From Candidatus Caenarcanales bacterium (lineage in GTDB: Bacteria > Cyanobacteriota > Vampirovibrionia > LMEP-6097), in NCBI GenBank assembly GCA_022447685.1, contig JAKVAO010000040.1, positions 1-23,835 on the forward strand: a stretch of DNA of 23,835 nucleotides, written 5' to 3'. The first letter of the stretch is position 1. Each line of letters opens with the position of its first letter. This document shows positions 15,985 through 23,285 of this stretch, piece after piece. The notes under the pieces were generated by a model. It was not told the DNA's origin, made no database searches, and was given only the letters and a program-made list of their open reading frames with translations. The position numbers and the translations under genes were made by a program.

Positions 15985-16485
15985 TTAAGCTTCAGCGTGC
16001 TTATTAGTTTCTCTTCTGATTTTCTGTGAGCTTTCTTGCTCTTGCCTCCAGGCAGACTCTTCATTTCTAGCTGCACCAAGAGAGGCTTTTAATACAGTAA
16101 TAGCTTGTTTTACAACAGTAGGATCTTCTGTGGCTTCAGCAAATTCTACCCAGGCATCAGCGATCTCGTTTCTCCCGATATCATCAGGAATTTCAATGCC
16201 ACGAGATTCTAAAGTTGTTCCAATTTCTTCTACTAAGCCGCCGATAACTTCAAGCTGCTGCTCTTCAGTTAATTCACCTCGACTTGCAACATAAACTTCA
16301 AAATCATTATGGATTTCAGCAATAGTACCACTATCACCTTGAAGTCTTTGATTGTTTTCGGCAGCTAAAGCCATTAGATTAGTGTAAATCATCTCAAGTT
16401 GAGATAATTTAGACTGAACTGTGTCTATATAAGATCTGGTTTCGGCTAACTTAACCGTAGGGTTTATCGATGATGATCCGCTCAT
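15985..16485 (-). CDS. Small hypothetical all-helical protein
   Basis: The protein has 166 aa and is not recognised. The N-terminus (MSGSSSINPTVKL) is Ser-rich and has no signal peptide. Residues about 15-50 look like an amphipathic coiled coil (SYIDTVQSKLSQLEMIYTNL). The middle is acidic and the C-terminus (about 140-166) is Glu/Gln/Arg-rich and helical. The ATG is preceded by GAGG 9 nt upstream. It lies 29 nt upstream of the epimerase start, an AT-rich gap that also holds the epimerase -10 box. Size and composition are compatible with a small secreted or chaperone-type protein, but nothing specific supports that. Confidence 0.7.
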   Translation of the reverse strand: MSGSSSINPTVKLAETRSYIDTVQSKLSQLEMIYTNLMALAAENNQRLQGDSGTIAEIHNDFEVYVASRGELTEEQQLEVIGGLVEEIGTTLESRGIEIPDDIGRNEIADAWVEFAEATEDPTVVKQAITVLKASLGAARNEESAWRQEQESSQKIRRETNKHAEA

Positions 16486-16596
16486 TAATCTACCTCGTCA
16501 ATCTCGTCTGACTAATCCTTAGCCATATAGTTACAAAATTAGTTTAAGTTTTGGTTAAGTAGATTGATTTAAATGTGATACGTGATGCTTTTATTC

Positions 16597-16624
16597 TTGA
16601 GCTTTTTGTTGATTTTGCTAAGAT
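16597..16624 (+). promoter_or_regulatory. Promoter reading into the structured RNA region
   Basis: TTGAGC (16597-16602), a 16-nt spacer ending in TGC, and TAAGAT (16619-16624) form a good sigma70-type extended -10 promoter. A transcript would begin about 16631, just before the AAGGAGG sequence and the first hairpin. Confidence 0.55.
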
Positions 16625-16630
16625 TTGGTT

Positions 16631-16774
16631 TATATTTAAGGAGGCACTGCAAAACGAAGTTTTGAGTGGCGACTGCCTGATAAAGAATATTAAGGATCCG
16701 CTCCCTGAGCTAGGATTTATTCCTCGGTAAGGGTTGAAAAATGTTACTTTAGACGTTTTTCAGTGGATCCTTAA
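16631..16774 (+). ncRNA. Candidate structured RNA with a three-way junction (unknown class)
   Basis: This non-coding stretch starts 6 nt after a good extended -10 box. Its first element is CAAAAC-GAA-GTTTTG (16650-16664), enclosed by AGGCA/TGCCT (16642-16646 with 16674-16678). Then a 13-bp helix pairs 16690-16702 with 16762-16774 (core AAGGATCC/GGATCCTT, one G-U). It encloses two hairpins: CCCTGAG/CTC..AGGG (16703-16733) and GAAAAATGT/ACGTTTTTC (16736-16761, 8-nt loop). The three helices meet with only UU (16734-16735) unpaired, which is unlikely by chance. No known riboswitch, 6S, SRP, RNase P or tmRNA signature was recognised, and there is no U-rich terminator. It could be a free small RNA, the 5' leader of the 16858 gene, or a palindromic mobile repeat. 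Confidence 0.5.
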
Positions 16775-16794
16775 ACAAACGAGCGAGATGCATC

Positions 16795-16823
16795 TTGACA
16801 CATTGCATTAGAGCTGTTATCTT
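16795..16823 (+). promoter_or_regulatory. Near-consensus sigma70 promoter for the 16858 gene
   Basis: A perfect TTGACA (16795-16800), a 17-nt spacer and TATCTT (16818-16823) predict a start about 16830, leaving a leader of about 28 nt. AAGGGGG (16846-16852) is a strong Shine-Dalgarno sequence 5 nt before the ATG. It is the best -35 seen in the window. Confidence 0.6.
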
Positions 16824-16857
16824 GATTATTGTCGACTGAAGTTTTAAGGGGGAATTT

Positions 16858-17688
16858 ATGAATAATGTAAAGGGATCGGGTCTTTTTAAAGAGAATAACT
16901 TGGGTCTTACTAAAGATGAAGCTACCGGTAATTCAAATATTCATAGTCCGGAAGATACAACAACAGTTGAATCTAATCAAGCTCAAACTATTCGCCTCAA
17001 TCCAACAGAGCAAGGATTACTAAATCAGCTACTATCTCAATTAAATCAAGAACGTGTTCAAAACCCTAGTATCTCACCATATGATAAAGTTGCTAAGAAT
17101 TTATCTAATTATGTTATCACCCCGGGTTTTCAGAGATCTTTAAGAAACTTAAGCTCAGCAATTAACTCAAATAATCAAATAGAGGACTTAAGTATGATAG
17201 ACCGAATTGCTGCACTAGCTTTAATCCCAAAACTTATTACCCTAGAAAGCCCAAGTCAAATAGCTTCTTCAGTCAAAACGATAAATACAAAAGAAGAATC
17301 AAGCAGTCAAATGCTCCAAGATCTCAAACAAGCTTTAAATACTAATACAATTAAAGGCAATACTGTTTGGAGTTTATTAGAGAAATCTAAAGAAGGAAAA
17401 GAATTAATAGAGCAACTTTCTCCTAAAGAAGGAGGGAGCATAAAAGCTACAGACAAAGATAAAGCAAAATTAGCTGAAGTAATACTCAGCTCTATTGATC
17501 AATATGCACAAGAATATACTCCACCGACAGGCAAGGAAGAGATTAATCCCTTTACAGATGGAAGTACTGAGCTATTCTCTGACAAGAAAGAACATAATAT
17601 TTTAAAAACTCAATATTCAAAAATTTACCAAATTGCAAAAAGATACGATTTACCAATATTCACAACAGTGTCAGAAAAAAAACAATAA
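16858..17688 (+). CDS. Hypothetical Ser/Asn-rich protein
   Basis: The protein has 276 aa and is not recognised. The N-terminal 50 residues are polar, rich in Asn, Ser, Thr and Gly, and probably unstructured; there is no signal peptide or membrane helix. Residues about 48-150 are helical with leucine repeats (EQGLLNQLLSQLNQE, later IDRIAALALIPKLITL). The C-terminal part (about 160-276) mixes helical segments with a short Pro/Gly/Thr linker. The gene has the strongest translation signals in the window (AAGGGGG 5 nt before ATG) and a near-consensus promoter, so it is probably well expressed. It is followed by two paralogous hypotheticals on the same strand, the first with its own promoter. Confidence 0.72.
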   Translation: MNNVKGSGLFKENNLGLTKDEATGNSNIHSPEDTTTVESNQAQTIRLNPTEQGLLNQLLSQLNQERVQNPSISPYDKVAKNLSNYVITPGFQRSLRNLSSAINSNNQIEDLSMIDRIAALALIPKLITLESPSQIASSVKTINTKEESSSQMLQDLKQALNTNTIKGNTVWSLLEKSKEGKELIEQLSPKEGGSIKATDKDKAKLAEVILSSIDQYAQEYTPPTGKEEINPFTDGSTELFSDKKEHNILKTQYSKIYQIAKRYDLPIFTTVSEKKQ

Positions 17689-17734
17689 GATTAAATCAAC
17701 ACGATATTTACAAGTTTCCTAAAAAATACTTAAT

Positions 17735-17764
17735 TTGCTTTGGCATAGTAATATTTGCTAATTT
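17735..17764 (+). promoter_or_regulatory. Promoter of the first tandem paralogue, 6 nt from its GTG
   Basis: TTGCTT (17735-17740), an 18-nt spacer and the extended -10 TGC-TAATTT (17756-17764) are followed by six bases and then the GTG start at 17771. The predicted transcription start coincides with the start codon. Confidence 0.45.
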
Positions 17765-17770
17765 GTCTAT

Positions 17771-18520
17771 GTGACTGACTATAATACAGGCGACAAGATA
17801 CTTAAGCTCACTGACTACATTCAGACTAAGAGACAAAGACTCGGAACAGCTCCAAAAATTAACGATAATTCTATCCAGGCCGTCACTAAAGGAGATACTA
17901 GTACCTTAGATTTTGGATCATTAGGCATAATAGCCCCTCAGGCAATAGCCGATATTCATGCAACAGAAGAGTTCAAAGATGATCCAGTGATGATGAAACT
18001 TATGCACATCCTATCAAGCACCCCCATTAAAGAAAATGGCAGAATATGGCCTTTTGACAATCTCTCAGGTTTATACCATAGTGAGATTTTAGAATTTCGA
18101 GGCGAAAGCGGTATTGCACCAGAGTGGAGTTTAAGTGATTATTTGATTTTCATCTTAGATCTAGCCGATGCTGAATTTAGACAAGAATTAGCATTTCAAG
18201 AGAAAACAGAAGAAGTTGAAATAAATAGAAGCAACAAACCCGATATTATATCTTTTGAAGATTTTCAAAAGAAAAATAAAGAGAGAGATAGTGATAAGTT
18301 TTACCGAGCTAATCAATTAATACTAAGAGGCGATTTTTATGGTCAAATAGAAGGATTTATAAAAGATAATCTAGAAGAATTTAGGCTTGATGGTTTGGGG
18401 AGCAATGCTAGTGCTAGCGAAGTACTAGCTTCCTTGTCTGAGCATGCAAAAAAAGACAAGCAGGGAGATTACACTAGGAATAGCAATGCAAACAAAAGAC
18501 AGTTTCGAAATACCAGTTAA
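17771..18520 (+). CDS. Hypothetical protein, tandem paralogue 1 of an unknown family
   Basis: The protein has 249 aa, is soluble, acidic, and has no signal peptide. Residues about 70-235 align with the C-terminal half of the next protein along their whole length. Shared blocks include a Trp-Ser/Thr-(Leu/Ile) segment before LDLADAEFRQELAF, then a Ser-Phe-Glu-(Asp/Lys)-Phe block, a LILRGDF block, and the end ASEVLASLSEHAKK. The N-terminal 60 residues are unrelated to the partner. The start is a GTG directly after an extended -10 box, with no Shine-Dalgarno sequence. The family is not recognised. The two copies have diverged far, so the duplication is not recent. Confidence 0.72.
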   Translation: MTDYNTGDKILKLTDYIQTKRQRLGTAPKINDNSIQAVTKGDTSTLDFGSLGIIAPQAIADIHATEEFKDDPVMMKLMHILSSTPIKENGRIWPFDNLSGLYHSEILEFRGESGIAPEWSLSDYLIFILDLADAEFRQELAFQEKTEEVEINRSNKPDIISFEDFQKKNKERDSDKFYRANQLILRGDFYGQIEGFIKDNLEEFRLDGLGSNASASEVLASLSEHAKKDKQGDYTRNSNANKRQFRNTS

Positions 18521-18552
18521 CAAGCCGCTTGACCTGCTATTATCTTCACAAG

Positions 18553-19554
18553 ATGTCAGATTCAAAAACTAATCTTCTATATTTTCGGGGCGTAAACCCA
18601 GAGCAAGTCAAGCAATACGAAGAAAATAATCGTTTAGCAAAAGAAAACTCCCAAAAAGAAATTTTAGAAATCGCCCAAGAGACTATGGCGACAATTGAAG
18701 AGCTAGCTAAAATTGCAGAAGAAACTGGAACAAAAACTGATATAGATGAGGTTTTCCAAAAAACAGATTCAATCCTTTATTTAAAAAAAGGCTTAGAATT
18801 CAAAGAGTCAGTATTTGAAGAGATGGAGCGAATTTTCGAAACTTCTTCACTCCATACTGACGCTGCTAATAATACGAATCTATTTGATCAAATTATAATC
18901 ATTGGTCAAGCTTTAGAAGGATTGAAAAAAAATCTAAAAATTTCGATAGGAGCTATAGATACAAACCCTAGTAGTCACGAAAATGAACTCAAACTAATTC
19001 ACACCCCTAAAAGAGAGCCTCATGTAGAAGACTTATACAATATATTATTTAAAACTGAAATCAAAGATAATGGTGAAACACAGACTGATTATGATATGTT
19101 GAGTGTTTTTGAACTAGGCATGCTCCTATATAAAGATGATAAAAGCAAAGATCCCAAGTGGACTATTGGTGAGGCTCTATGCTTCGTCTTAGATATCGCC
19201 GATGAAGAATTTAGACAAGAGCTTGAATTCGATAAAAAAGCTTATCTGGAGAATCGATCAAATACAATAACAGAGAATGAAAATGGCTTTGAAGTTCTTT
19301 CCTTTGAAAAATTCAAAGCTGATCAAAATATTCAAAATCAGTATAGAGAACTTAAAAAAGAACTAGGAAATAAATATTCAAATATAAACGGCATAATCTT
19401 GAAGAAGGATTTTGAAGCTGAAGTCTTAAACTATATAGAAGAACACCAAGATAAATTCCACGATGATGAGCTTTATGGCTCCCCTATGAAAATTTTATTT
19501 TCCTTAAGTGCTGATGCAAAAAAAGGACAAGCCCAGAGACTATACCCAAAATAG
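18553..19554 (+). CDS. Hypothetical protein, tandem paralogue 2 of an unknown family
   Basis: The protein has 333 aa from the ATG at 18553; an upstream in-frame TTG at 18529 would add eight residues and is less likely. An N-terminal region (about 25-150) rich in Glu, Lys and Ala looks like a helical or coiled-coil domain absent from the partner gene. The C-terminal half (about 160-330) shares the blocks LDIADEEFRQELEF, SFEKFK, IILKKDF and LFSLSADAKKGQ with the upstream protein. The final 71 bp overlap the 3' end of lgt on the other strand; because the paralogue has the same SLS-A-K end, this C-terminus is real and not an over-extended frame. The gene follows its partner by 32 nt and is likely co-transcribed. 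Confidence 0.72.
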   Translation: MSDSKTNLLYFRGVNPEQVKQYEENNRLAKENSQKEILEIAQETMATIEELAKIAEETGTKTDIDEVFQKTDSILYLKKGLEFKESVFEEMERIFETSSLHTDAANNTNLFDQIIIIGQALEGLKKNLKISIGAIDTNPSSHENELKLIHTPKREPHVEDLYNILFKTEIKDNGETQTDYDMLSVFELGMLLYKDDKSKDPKWTIGEALCFVLDIADEEFRQELEFDKKAYLENRSNTITENENGFEVLSFEKFKADQNIQNQYRELKKELGNKYSNINGIILKKDFEAEVLNYIEEHQDKFHDDELYGSPMKILFSLSADAKKGQAQRLYPK

Positions 19555-20266
19555 AGATTAAAGTTGCAGCTTTAATAGAACCAATATATAAACTATCAGT
19601 TCTGATAGGCTCTATAAGTAAACGCCCTAGTGAATACAAAGCAACATAAGCTCCAATACACTGTTTATTAGAGAGTTTCATATGGAATTTCTTAAGTAAA
19701 GCAAAAACCAATAAATTCCAGAGCATCTCATAGAAAAAAGTTGGATGATGGTATTGACCAGTATGGCTAATATACAAGCCCAGAGGCATAGCGGTCACAG
19801 AACCAAAAGCCTCTTCATTGAAGAAGTTCCCCCATCTACCGATAGCCTGACCCATAGGAGTTACTATGGCTATACAAGCAAGCTGCAAAGTATAAGTTCC
19901 AGAATATTTATTCTGTTGGAAAACTTTGTAGTAAAGCCAAGTCCCCAAAGCTGCTCCTACTATAGCTCCCTGAATACTTTGACCACCAAGCCAAATCTGG
20001 AAGCTCTCCACCGGGTTCTCTAAAAAATAATCTATATTCAGCAATACAAACCAAGTTCTAGCTCCAATTAATCCTGTTACTATCGCCACCAAAACAAAAT
20101 TACTAAATTCTTCGAAATTAAAATCAGAAGAGCGTTCTTTCAAAACCTTCTCACTAAAATAAAATGCCGCCATGCAAGCACAAGCTGTCATCAAACCATA
20201 CCAACGAACTTGGAAAAAGCCTAAATCTAAGGCTATTGGTCCTGGAGATACCAAAAGAAATGCCAT
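19484..20266 (-). CDS. lgt: Prolipoprotein diacylglyceryl transferase
   Basis: This is a 260-aa inner-membrane enzyme that attaches diacylglycerol to the lipobox Cys of prolipoproteins. It has about seven membrane helices. The Lgt signature GRWGNFFNEEAFG (143-155) is intact, as are RWYG near the N-terminus, HHPTFFYE (about 173-180) and the late LGRLLIEPIRTD segment. The segment that usually reads GG-x-x-x-His-Gly (His103 region in the E. coli enzyme) reads GGQSIQG here, with Gln99 at the His position. It follows the methyltransferase gene by 4 nt as the last gene of the minus-strand cluster. Its last 71 bp, coding part of the final helix and the basic tail, overlap the end of the convergent hypothetical gene. 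Confidence 0.93.
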   Translation of the reverse strand: MAFLLVSPGPIALDLGFFQVRWYGLMTACACMAAFYFSEKVLKERSSDFNFEEFSNFVLVAIVTGLIGARTWFVLLNIDYFLENPVESFQIWLGGQSIQGAIVGAALGTWLYYKVFQQNKYSGTYTLQLACIAIVTPMGQAIGRWGNFFNEEAFGSVTAMPLGLYISHTGQYHHPTFFYEMLWNLLVFALLKKFHMKLSNKQCIGAYVALYSLGRLLIEPIRTDSLYIGSIKAATLISILGIVSGLVLFLHQHLRKIKFS

Positions 20267-20270
20267 GCTT

Positions 20271-21179
20271 TTATTTTACCTGTTCGTGGAGGGATTTAAT
20301 CTTAGTTTCTCTTAAAGAGTTGGGAGTCATATTCAAATTCTCATTAATAGCCGGTCTGCGAACTTTCACAATATTGTAATCCCATCCAGGAGTTTCCTGA
20401 GGAGCATATTGAGATCTATATATAGTCCTTTCAAGTACCCAGTCTTTTTGACTAGGATTTGATTCAATCGCATCTAAAGCATTATGAATATCCCATAAAT
20501 TTTCCTGATTATCGTCGATAGAGAATGGATCATAATTATTGGTATCAAATGGTTCGACTGATAATCCATAAGCAGTTCCACCTGGTTCTAAACGTCTTGG
20601 TAAAACTCCCCTATAATATTCTATTGGTAACTCAAAAGTATCTCCAGCACTATTATTAGTATCTCCAGTCTCTCTTTTTATAGGATGATTAAAAAAAACA
20701 TAATCAAATCGCTTGCCAGACATTTCTGGGTCGGGATCTTCACTAAGTGCTGAATCTAAATTACTTAGCCTTGCTAACACTAACTTATCTTTCACAGCTT
20801 GACTTTCTTCTTCTAAGTTAAGGTACATGTTCTTAATTGCCTGAGAATCTACATCTAAGATTTCTAATTCCTTCACACCAGATCTAAGTAACTGTGTAGT
20901 TATAGCTCCGTGATTCACACCGATTTGTAGAACCTTTTTCCCTTTAAGCTTATTTCCAGAGGGGTGGTTCATCAAACTATGAATCAATTCTAGGAATATC
21001 CCTGTAGAATCCTTAGCATTAATGATATTGGGTAACACTAAAAGTTTCTTAGGTACTTTATCTATTTTTTCTCTTTCCTCTGGATCTTTTATCGCTGCCG
21101 CCGCTTTAAGATCCCTTGGATCTCTAAGTCCATCAGGAAAAGAAAATTGAATATACCTTCGCTCAGCTACAGCATTCAT
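20271..21179 (-). CDS. Class I SAM-dependent methyltransferase (unknown substrate)
   Basis: The protein has 302 aa. A Rossmann-type methyltransferase core spans about 60-210: motif I VLQIGVNHGAI (83-93), acidic end of the second strand (LDVDS, about 108-112), and a motif IV reading FFNHPIKR (about 162-169). The N-x-P-x form of motif IV resembles the NPPY-type motif of enzymes that methylate amide or exocyclic amino groups (PrmB, RsmC, TrmN6 relatives), with His in place of the first Pro. The C-terminal 90 residues are not recognised. GGAG lies 8 nt before the ATG. It sits between the sugar transferase gene (4 nt upstream) and lgt (4 nt downstream), which suggests an envelope-related operon, but the substrate cannot be told. 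Confidence 0.75.
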   Translation of the reverse strand: MNAVAERRYIQFSFPDGLRDPRDLKAAAAIKDPEEREKIDKVPKKLLVLPNIINAKDSTGIFLELIHSLMNHPSGNKLKGKKVLQIGVNHGAITTQLLRSGVKELEILDVDSQAIKNMYLNLEEESQAVKDKLVLARLSNLDSALSEDPDPEMSGKRFDYVFFNHPIKRETGDTNNSAGDTFELPIEYYRGVLPRRLEPGGTAYGLSVEPFDTNNYDPFSIDDNQENLWDIHNALDAIESNPSQKDWVLERTIYRSQYAPQETPGWDYNIVKVRRPAINENLNMTPNSLRETKIKSLHEQVK

Positions 21180-21183
21180 AATT

Positions 21184-21867
21184 CTACTCCACCGGAGAAG
21201 TAGAATTCAAATCATAAATACCTTTATCTGGAAAAAGCAGTACCTTAAAGGTTTTCAAGATTATAAAAACATCCAAGAAAACATTATTATTCTCTGCATA
21301 CCAAACATCAAGCTCCATACGCTTCTCATAAGGAATTGAATTTCTACCATTAACTTGTGTCCAACCTGTGATACCAGGCTTAACTGCAATCTTCAAGATC
21401 TCGGTATCAGAGAAATTCTTCACCTGCACTGGCAAAGCTGGTCTAGGTCCAACTATACTCATATCTCCTAGAAAAACGTTAAAGATCTGAGGAAGTTCAT
21501 CTAAACTAGTTTTACGCAAAGCCTTACCCAACTCTGTAATCCTGTCATCATCAGCACTTTCTGCAAGTTTATTAGGATCAGAATTAAGTTTCATAGTCCT
21601 GAATTTAAAACAATTAAATTCTTTACCGTCACGTCCAACACGTGTATGGATGTATAGAGCAGGACCTTCAGAGTCTTGCTTAACTAATATAAATATCAAA
21701 ACCAGAATCGGAAAAAAAGTTAATATCGCCACCGAGCTAATAATAATATCCATTATTCTTTTAAAAAAACGATTAATACCTAAGCTTGGACTTAAGTCTA
21801 GAGCATTATGGATTTGATTTTTTGATTCGTTTCCTGGAATGGTGTAGCCTCTCTTATGCCTTGACAC
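21184..21867 (-). CDS. Polyprenyl-phosphate sugar-1-phosphate transferase (bacterial sugar transferase family)
   Basis: The protein has 227 aa and is a monotopic phosphoglycosyl transferase (WbaP/PglC C-terminal-domain type) that starts glycan assembly by moving a sugar phosphate from an NDP-sugar onto undecaprenyl phosphate. It has the N-terminal KRIMDIIISS motif leading into one proline-containing hydrophobic helix (about 40-62). FKFRTMK (87-93), the catalytic Asp-Glu pair D123-E124 in TSLDELPQ, GDMSIVGPRPA (134-144) and PGITGWTQVNGRN follow. The start is a GTG inside the fliI frame, giving a 70-nt overlap; no other start codon lies before the essential N-terminal helix. There is no Shine-Dalgarno sequence, so translation is probably coupled to fliI. 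Confidence 0.92.
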   Translation of the reverse strand: MSRHKRGYTIPGNESKNQIHNALDLSPSLGINRFFKRIMDIIISSVAILTFFPILVLIFILVKQDSEGPALYIHTRVGRDGKEFNCFKFRTMKLNSDPNKLAESADDDRITELGKALRKTSLDELPQIFNVFLGDMSIVGPRPALPVQVKNFSDTEILKIAVKPGITGWTQVNGRNSIPYEKRMELDVWYAENNNVFLDVFIILKTFKVLLFPDKGIYDLNSTSPVE

Positions 21868-23138
21868 AAGAAACTATTGATAGCATCCTGCGCGTCGATG
21901 GCTTTATCAATTTTATCACTTGAACCCTTCTCATATGCACCAATATTGATTAAATCTTCGTTCTCTTTATATAAAGACATCAAATTCCTCATACTACCAG
22001 CCGCCTGCTGGTGCTGAGGATCAGTAATCTCAGTAAATAAACGGCTGACACTACCGAGAACATCTATAGCTGGATAATGGTTTTTAACCGCGATTTTCCT
22101 CGAGAGCAAAATATGACCATCGAGAACCCCTCTAACCGTATCAGCTACAGGTTCATTCATATCATCACCTTCAACCAGAACCGCATAGATAGCAGTAATA
22201 GAACCAAGTTGAGACTTACCAGCTCTTTCAAGTACACGTGGAATCAAAGAAAATACACTAGGTGTATAACCTTTCATAGTAGGTGGCTCACCAACAGCCA
22301 AACCAACGTCTCTTGCTGCCATAGCAGTACGAGTCATAGAATCTACCATGAGCAGAACATTTTTACCTTTATCTCTAAAGTACTCTGCAACTGTAGTTGC
22401 TGTAAATAAACATTTCATACGCATCATCGCAGGCTTATCACCAGTAGCAATAATACAAACCGATCTCTTTAGACCTTCTTCCCCCAAACTCTCCTCTAGG
22501 AAATCCTGAACCTCTCGACCACGCTCTCCAACCAGGCAAATGATGTTAATGTCAGCTGAACAATATCTTGCGAGCATACCCATGGTCGTACTTTTTCCAA
22601 CCCCGGAACCAGCGAAGAGTCCAACACGCTGACCAACCCCAAGTGTAAGTAAACCATCTATAGCTCTTACTCCAGTGGAGAAAATATCATGAATTCGAGG
22701 TCTACCAAATGAATCTGGTGCAGGCTGTTCAATGTCTCTAAATTCTTCGTAGACTGGAGGTGGTTTATGGTCCATAGGAATTCCAATCGCATCGATAACT
22801 CTACCAAGAAGATCTTCAGATAAACCTATCTGCAAACTGTTACCACTTGGGTAGATTTTACAGCCTTGACTTATGCCTTTACCGTCTTCCAGGCATAGAA
22901 GCAAAGCAATAGTCCCACGAAAACCTACTACTTCAGCTAATTTTTGCTTACCTTCATTAGTGATAATGGTACAAATCTCACCCACTATCGAGCCTGGCAG
23001 CTGCGCTTCTAGCAAAAGACCAACGACCTTACTAATATAGCCATGCCATTTGCGGGTTTCTTTCAAGGCATTTAGACCTTTATAACAAGGTGTAAGAATA
23101 TTATGTTCAATTCTTTCCTTAAAGGCGTTTAAATCCAT
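21798..23138 (-). CDS. fliI: Flagellum-specific export ATPase FliI (type III secretion ATPase family)
   Basis: The protein has 446 aa, the usual FliI length. This ATPase unfolds and delivers substrates to the type III export gate. The Walker A motif is GSGVGKST (177-184), GERGREV (204-210) follows, and the Walker B strand ends at D266 in VLLMVDS. The blocks GEPPTMKGYTPSVF, VLVEGDDMNEPVADTVRG and NHYPAIDV place it in the FliI/SctN family. The KGYTPSVF and ATGDKPAMMR forms resemble flagellar FliI more than injectisome SctN. No fliH, fliJ or other flagellar gene is in the window; it leads a cluster with a sugar transferase, a methyltransferase and lgt. The ATG is exactly 6 nt after a TATAAA box and has no Shine-Dalgarno sequence. 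Confidence 0.9.
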   Translation of the reverse strand: MDLNAFKERIEHNILTPCYKGLNALKETRKWHGYISKVVGLLLEAQLPGSIVGEICTIITNEGKQKLAEVVGFRGTIALLLCLEDGKGISQGCKIYPSGNSLQIGLSEDLLGRVIDAIGIPMDHKPPPVYEEFRDIEQPAPDSFGRPRIHDIFSTGVRAIDGLLTLGVGQRVGLFAGSGVGKSTTMGMLARYCSADINIICLVGERGREVQDFLEESLGEEGLKRSVCIIATGDKPAMMRMKCLFTATTVAEYFRDKGKNVLLMVDSMTRTAMAARDVGLAVGEPPTMKGYTPSVFSLIPRVLERAGKSQLGSITAIYAVLVEGDDMNEPVADTVRGVLDGHILLSRKIAVKNHYPAIDVLGSVSRLFTEITDPQHQQAAGSMRNLMSLYKENEDLINIGAYEKGSSDKIDKAIDAQDAINSFLCQGIREATPFQETNQKIKSIML

Positions 23139-23144
23139 ATATTA

Positions 23145-23150
23145 TTTATA
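23145..23150 (-). promoter_or_regulatory. -10 box 6 nt upstream of the fliI ATG
   Basis: The minus strand reads TATAAA, TAATAT, then ATG. No clear -35 is seen. The geometry predicts a leaderless fliI transcript. Confidence 0.4.
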
Positions 23151-23270
23151 CCCTTTAAATATGTTCGCTAAATCCCTTAATTTTTTTGGTGTTGCAGAGA
23201 CTAAAAGATATTTAAGTTCAGATTTTATAGCTTTGATTACAAAGGTAGGTTACAAGATTTGCAGTACGCA

Positions 23271-23279
23271 TGCTAAGAT
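23271..23279 (+). promoter_or_regulatory. Extended -10 promoter 6 nt from the 23286 ATG
   Basis: TGC-TAAGAT is identical to the box at 16616-16624. It is followed by six bases (AATTCC) and the ATG. TTACAA at 23250-23255 is a weak -35 candidate with an 18-nt spacer. Confidence 0.5.
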
Positions 23280-23285
23280 AATTCC

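Noticed and set aside
16670..16690. CTGATAA resembling part of a hammerhead ribozyme core
   Set aside because: The consensus is CUGANGA with a matching GAAA and cleavage triplet. These are not present in the right arrangement around the three-way junction.
16662..16730. Short leader peptide starting at a TTG after AAGGAGG
   Set aside because: The start is about 17 nt from the Shine-Dalgarno-like sequence, and the segment is taken up by stable pairing.
16625..16857. Known RNA class (6S, SRP, RNase P, tmRNA, cobalamin, SAM, TPP or c-di-GMP riboswitch)
   Set aside because: None of the conserved sequence cores of these classes could be found in the region.
22077..22409. Plus-strand frame of 110 codons inside fliI
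   Set aside because: It is antisense to the conserved ATPase core of fliI and has an implausible composition.
21798..23138. Injectisome ATPase SctN
   Set aside because: The KGYTPSVF and DKPAMMR segments and the Gly-Glu-Pro-Pro form are closer to flagellar FliI. No injectisome genes are in the window.
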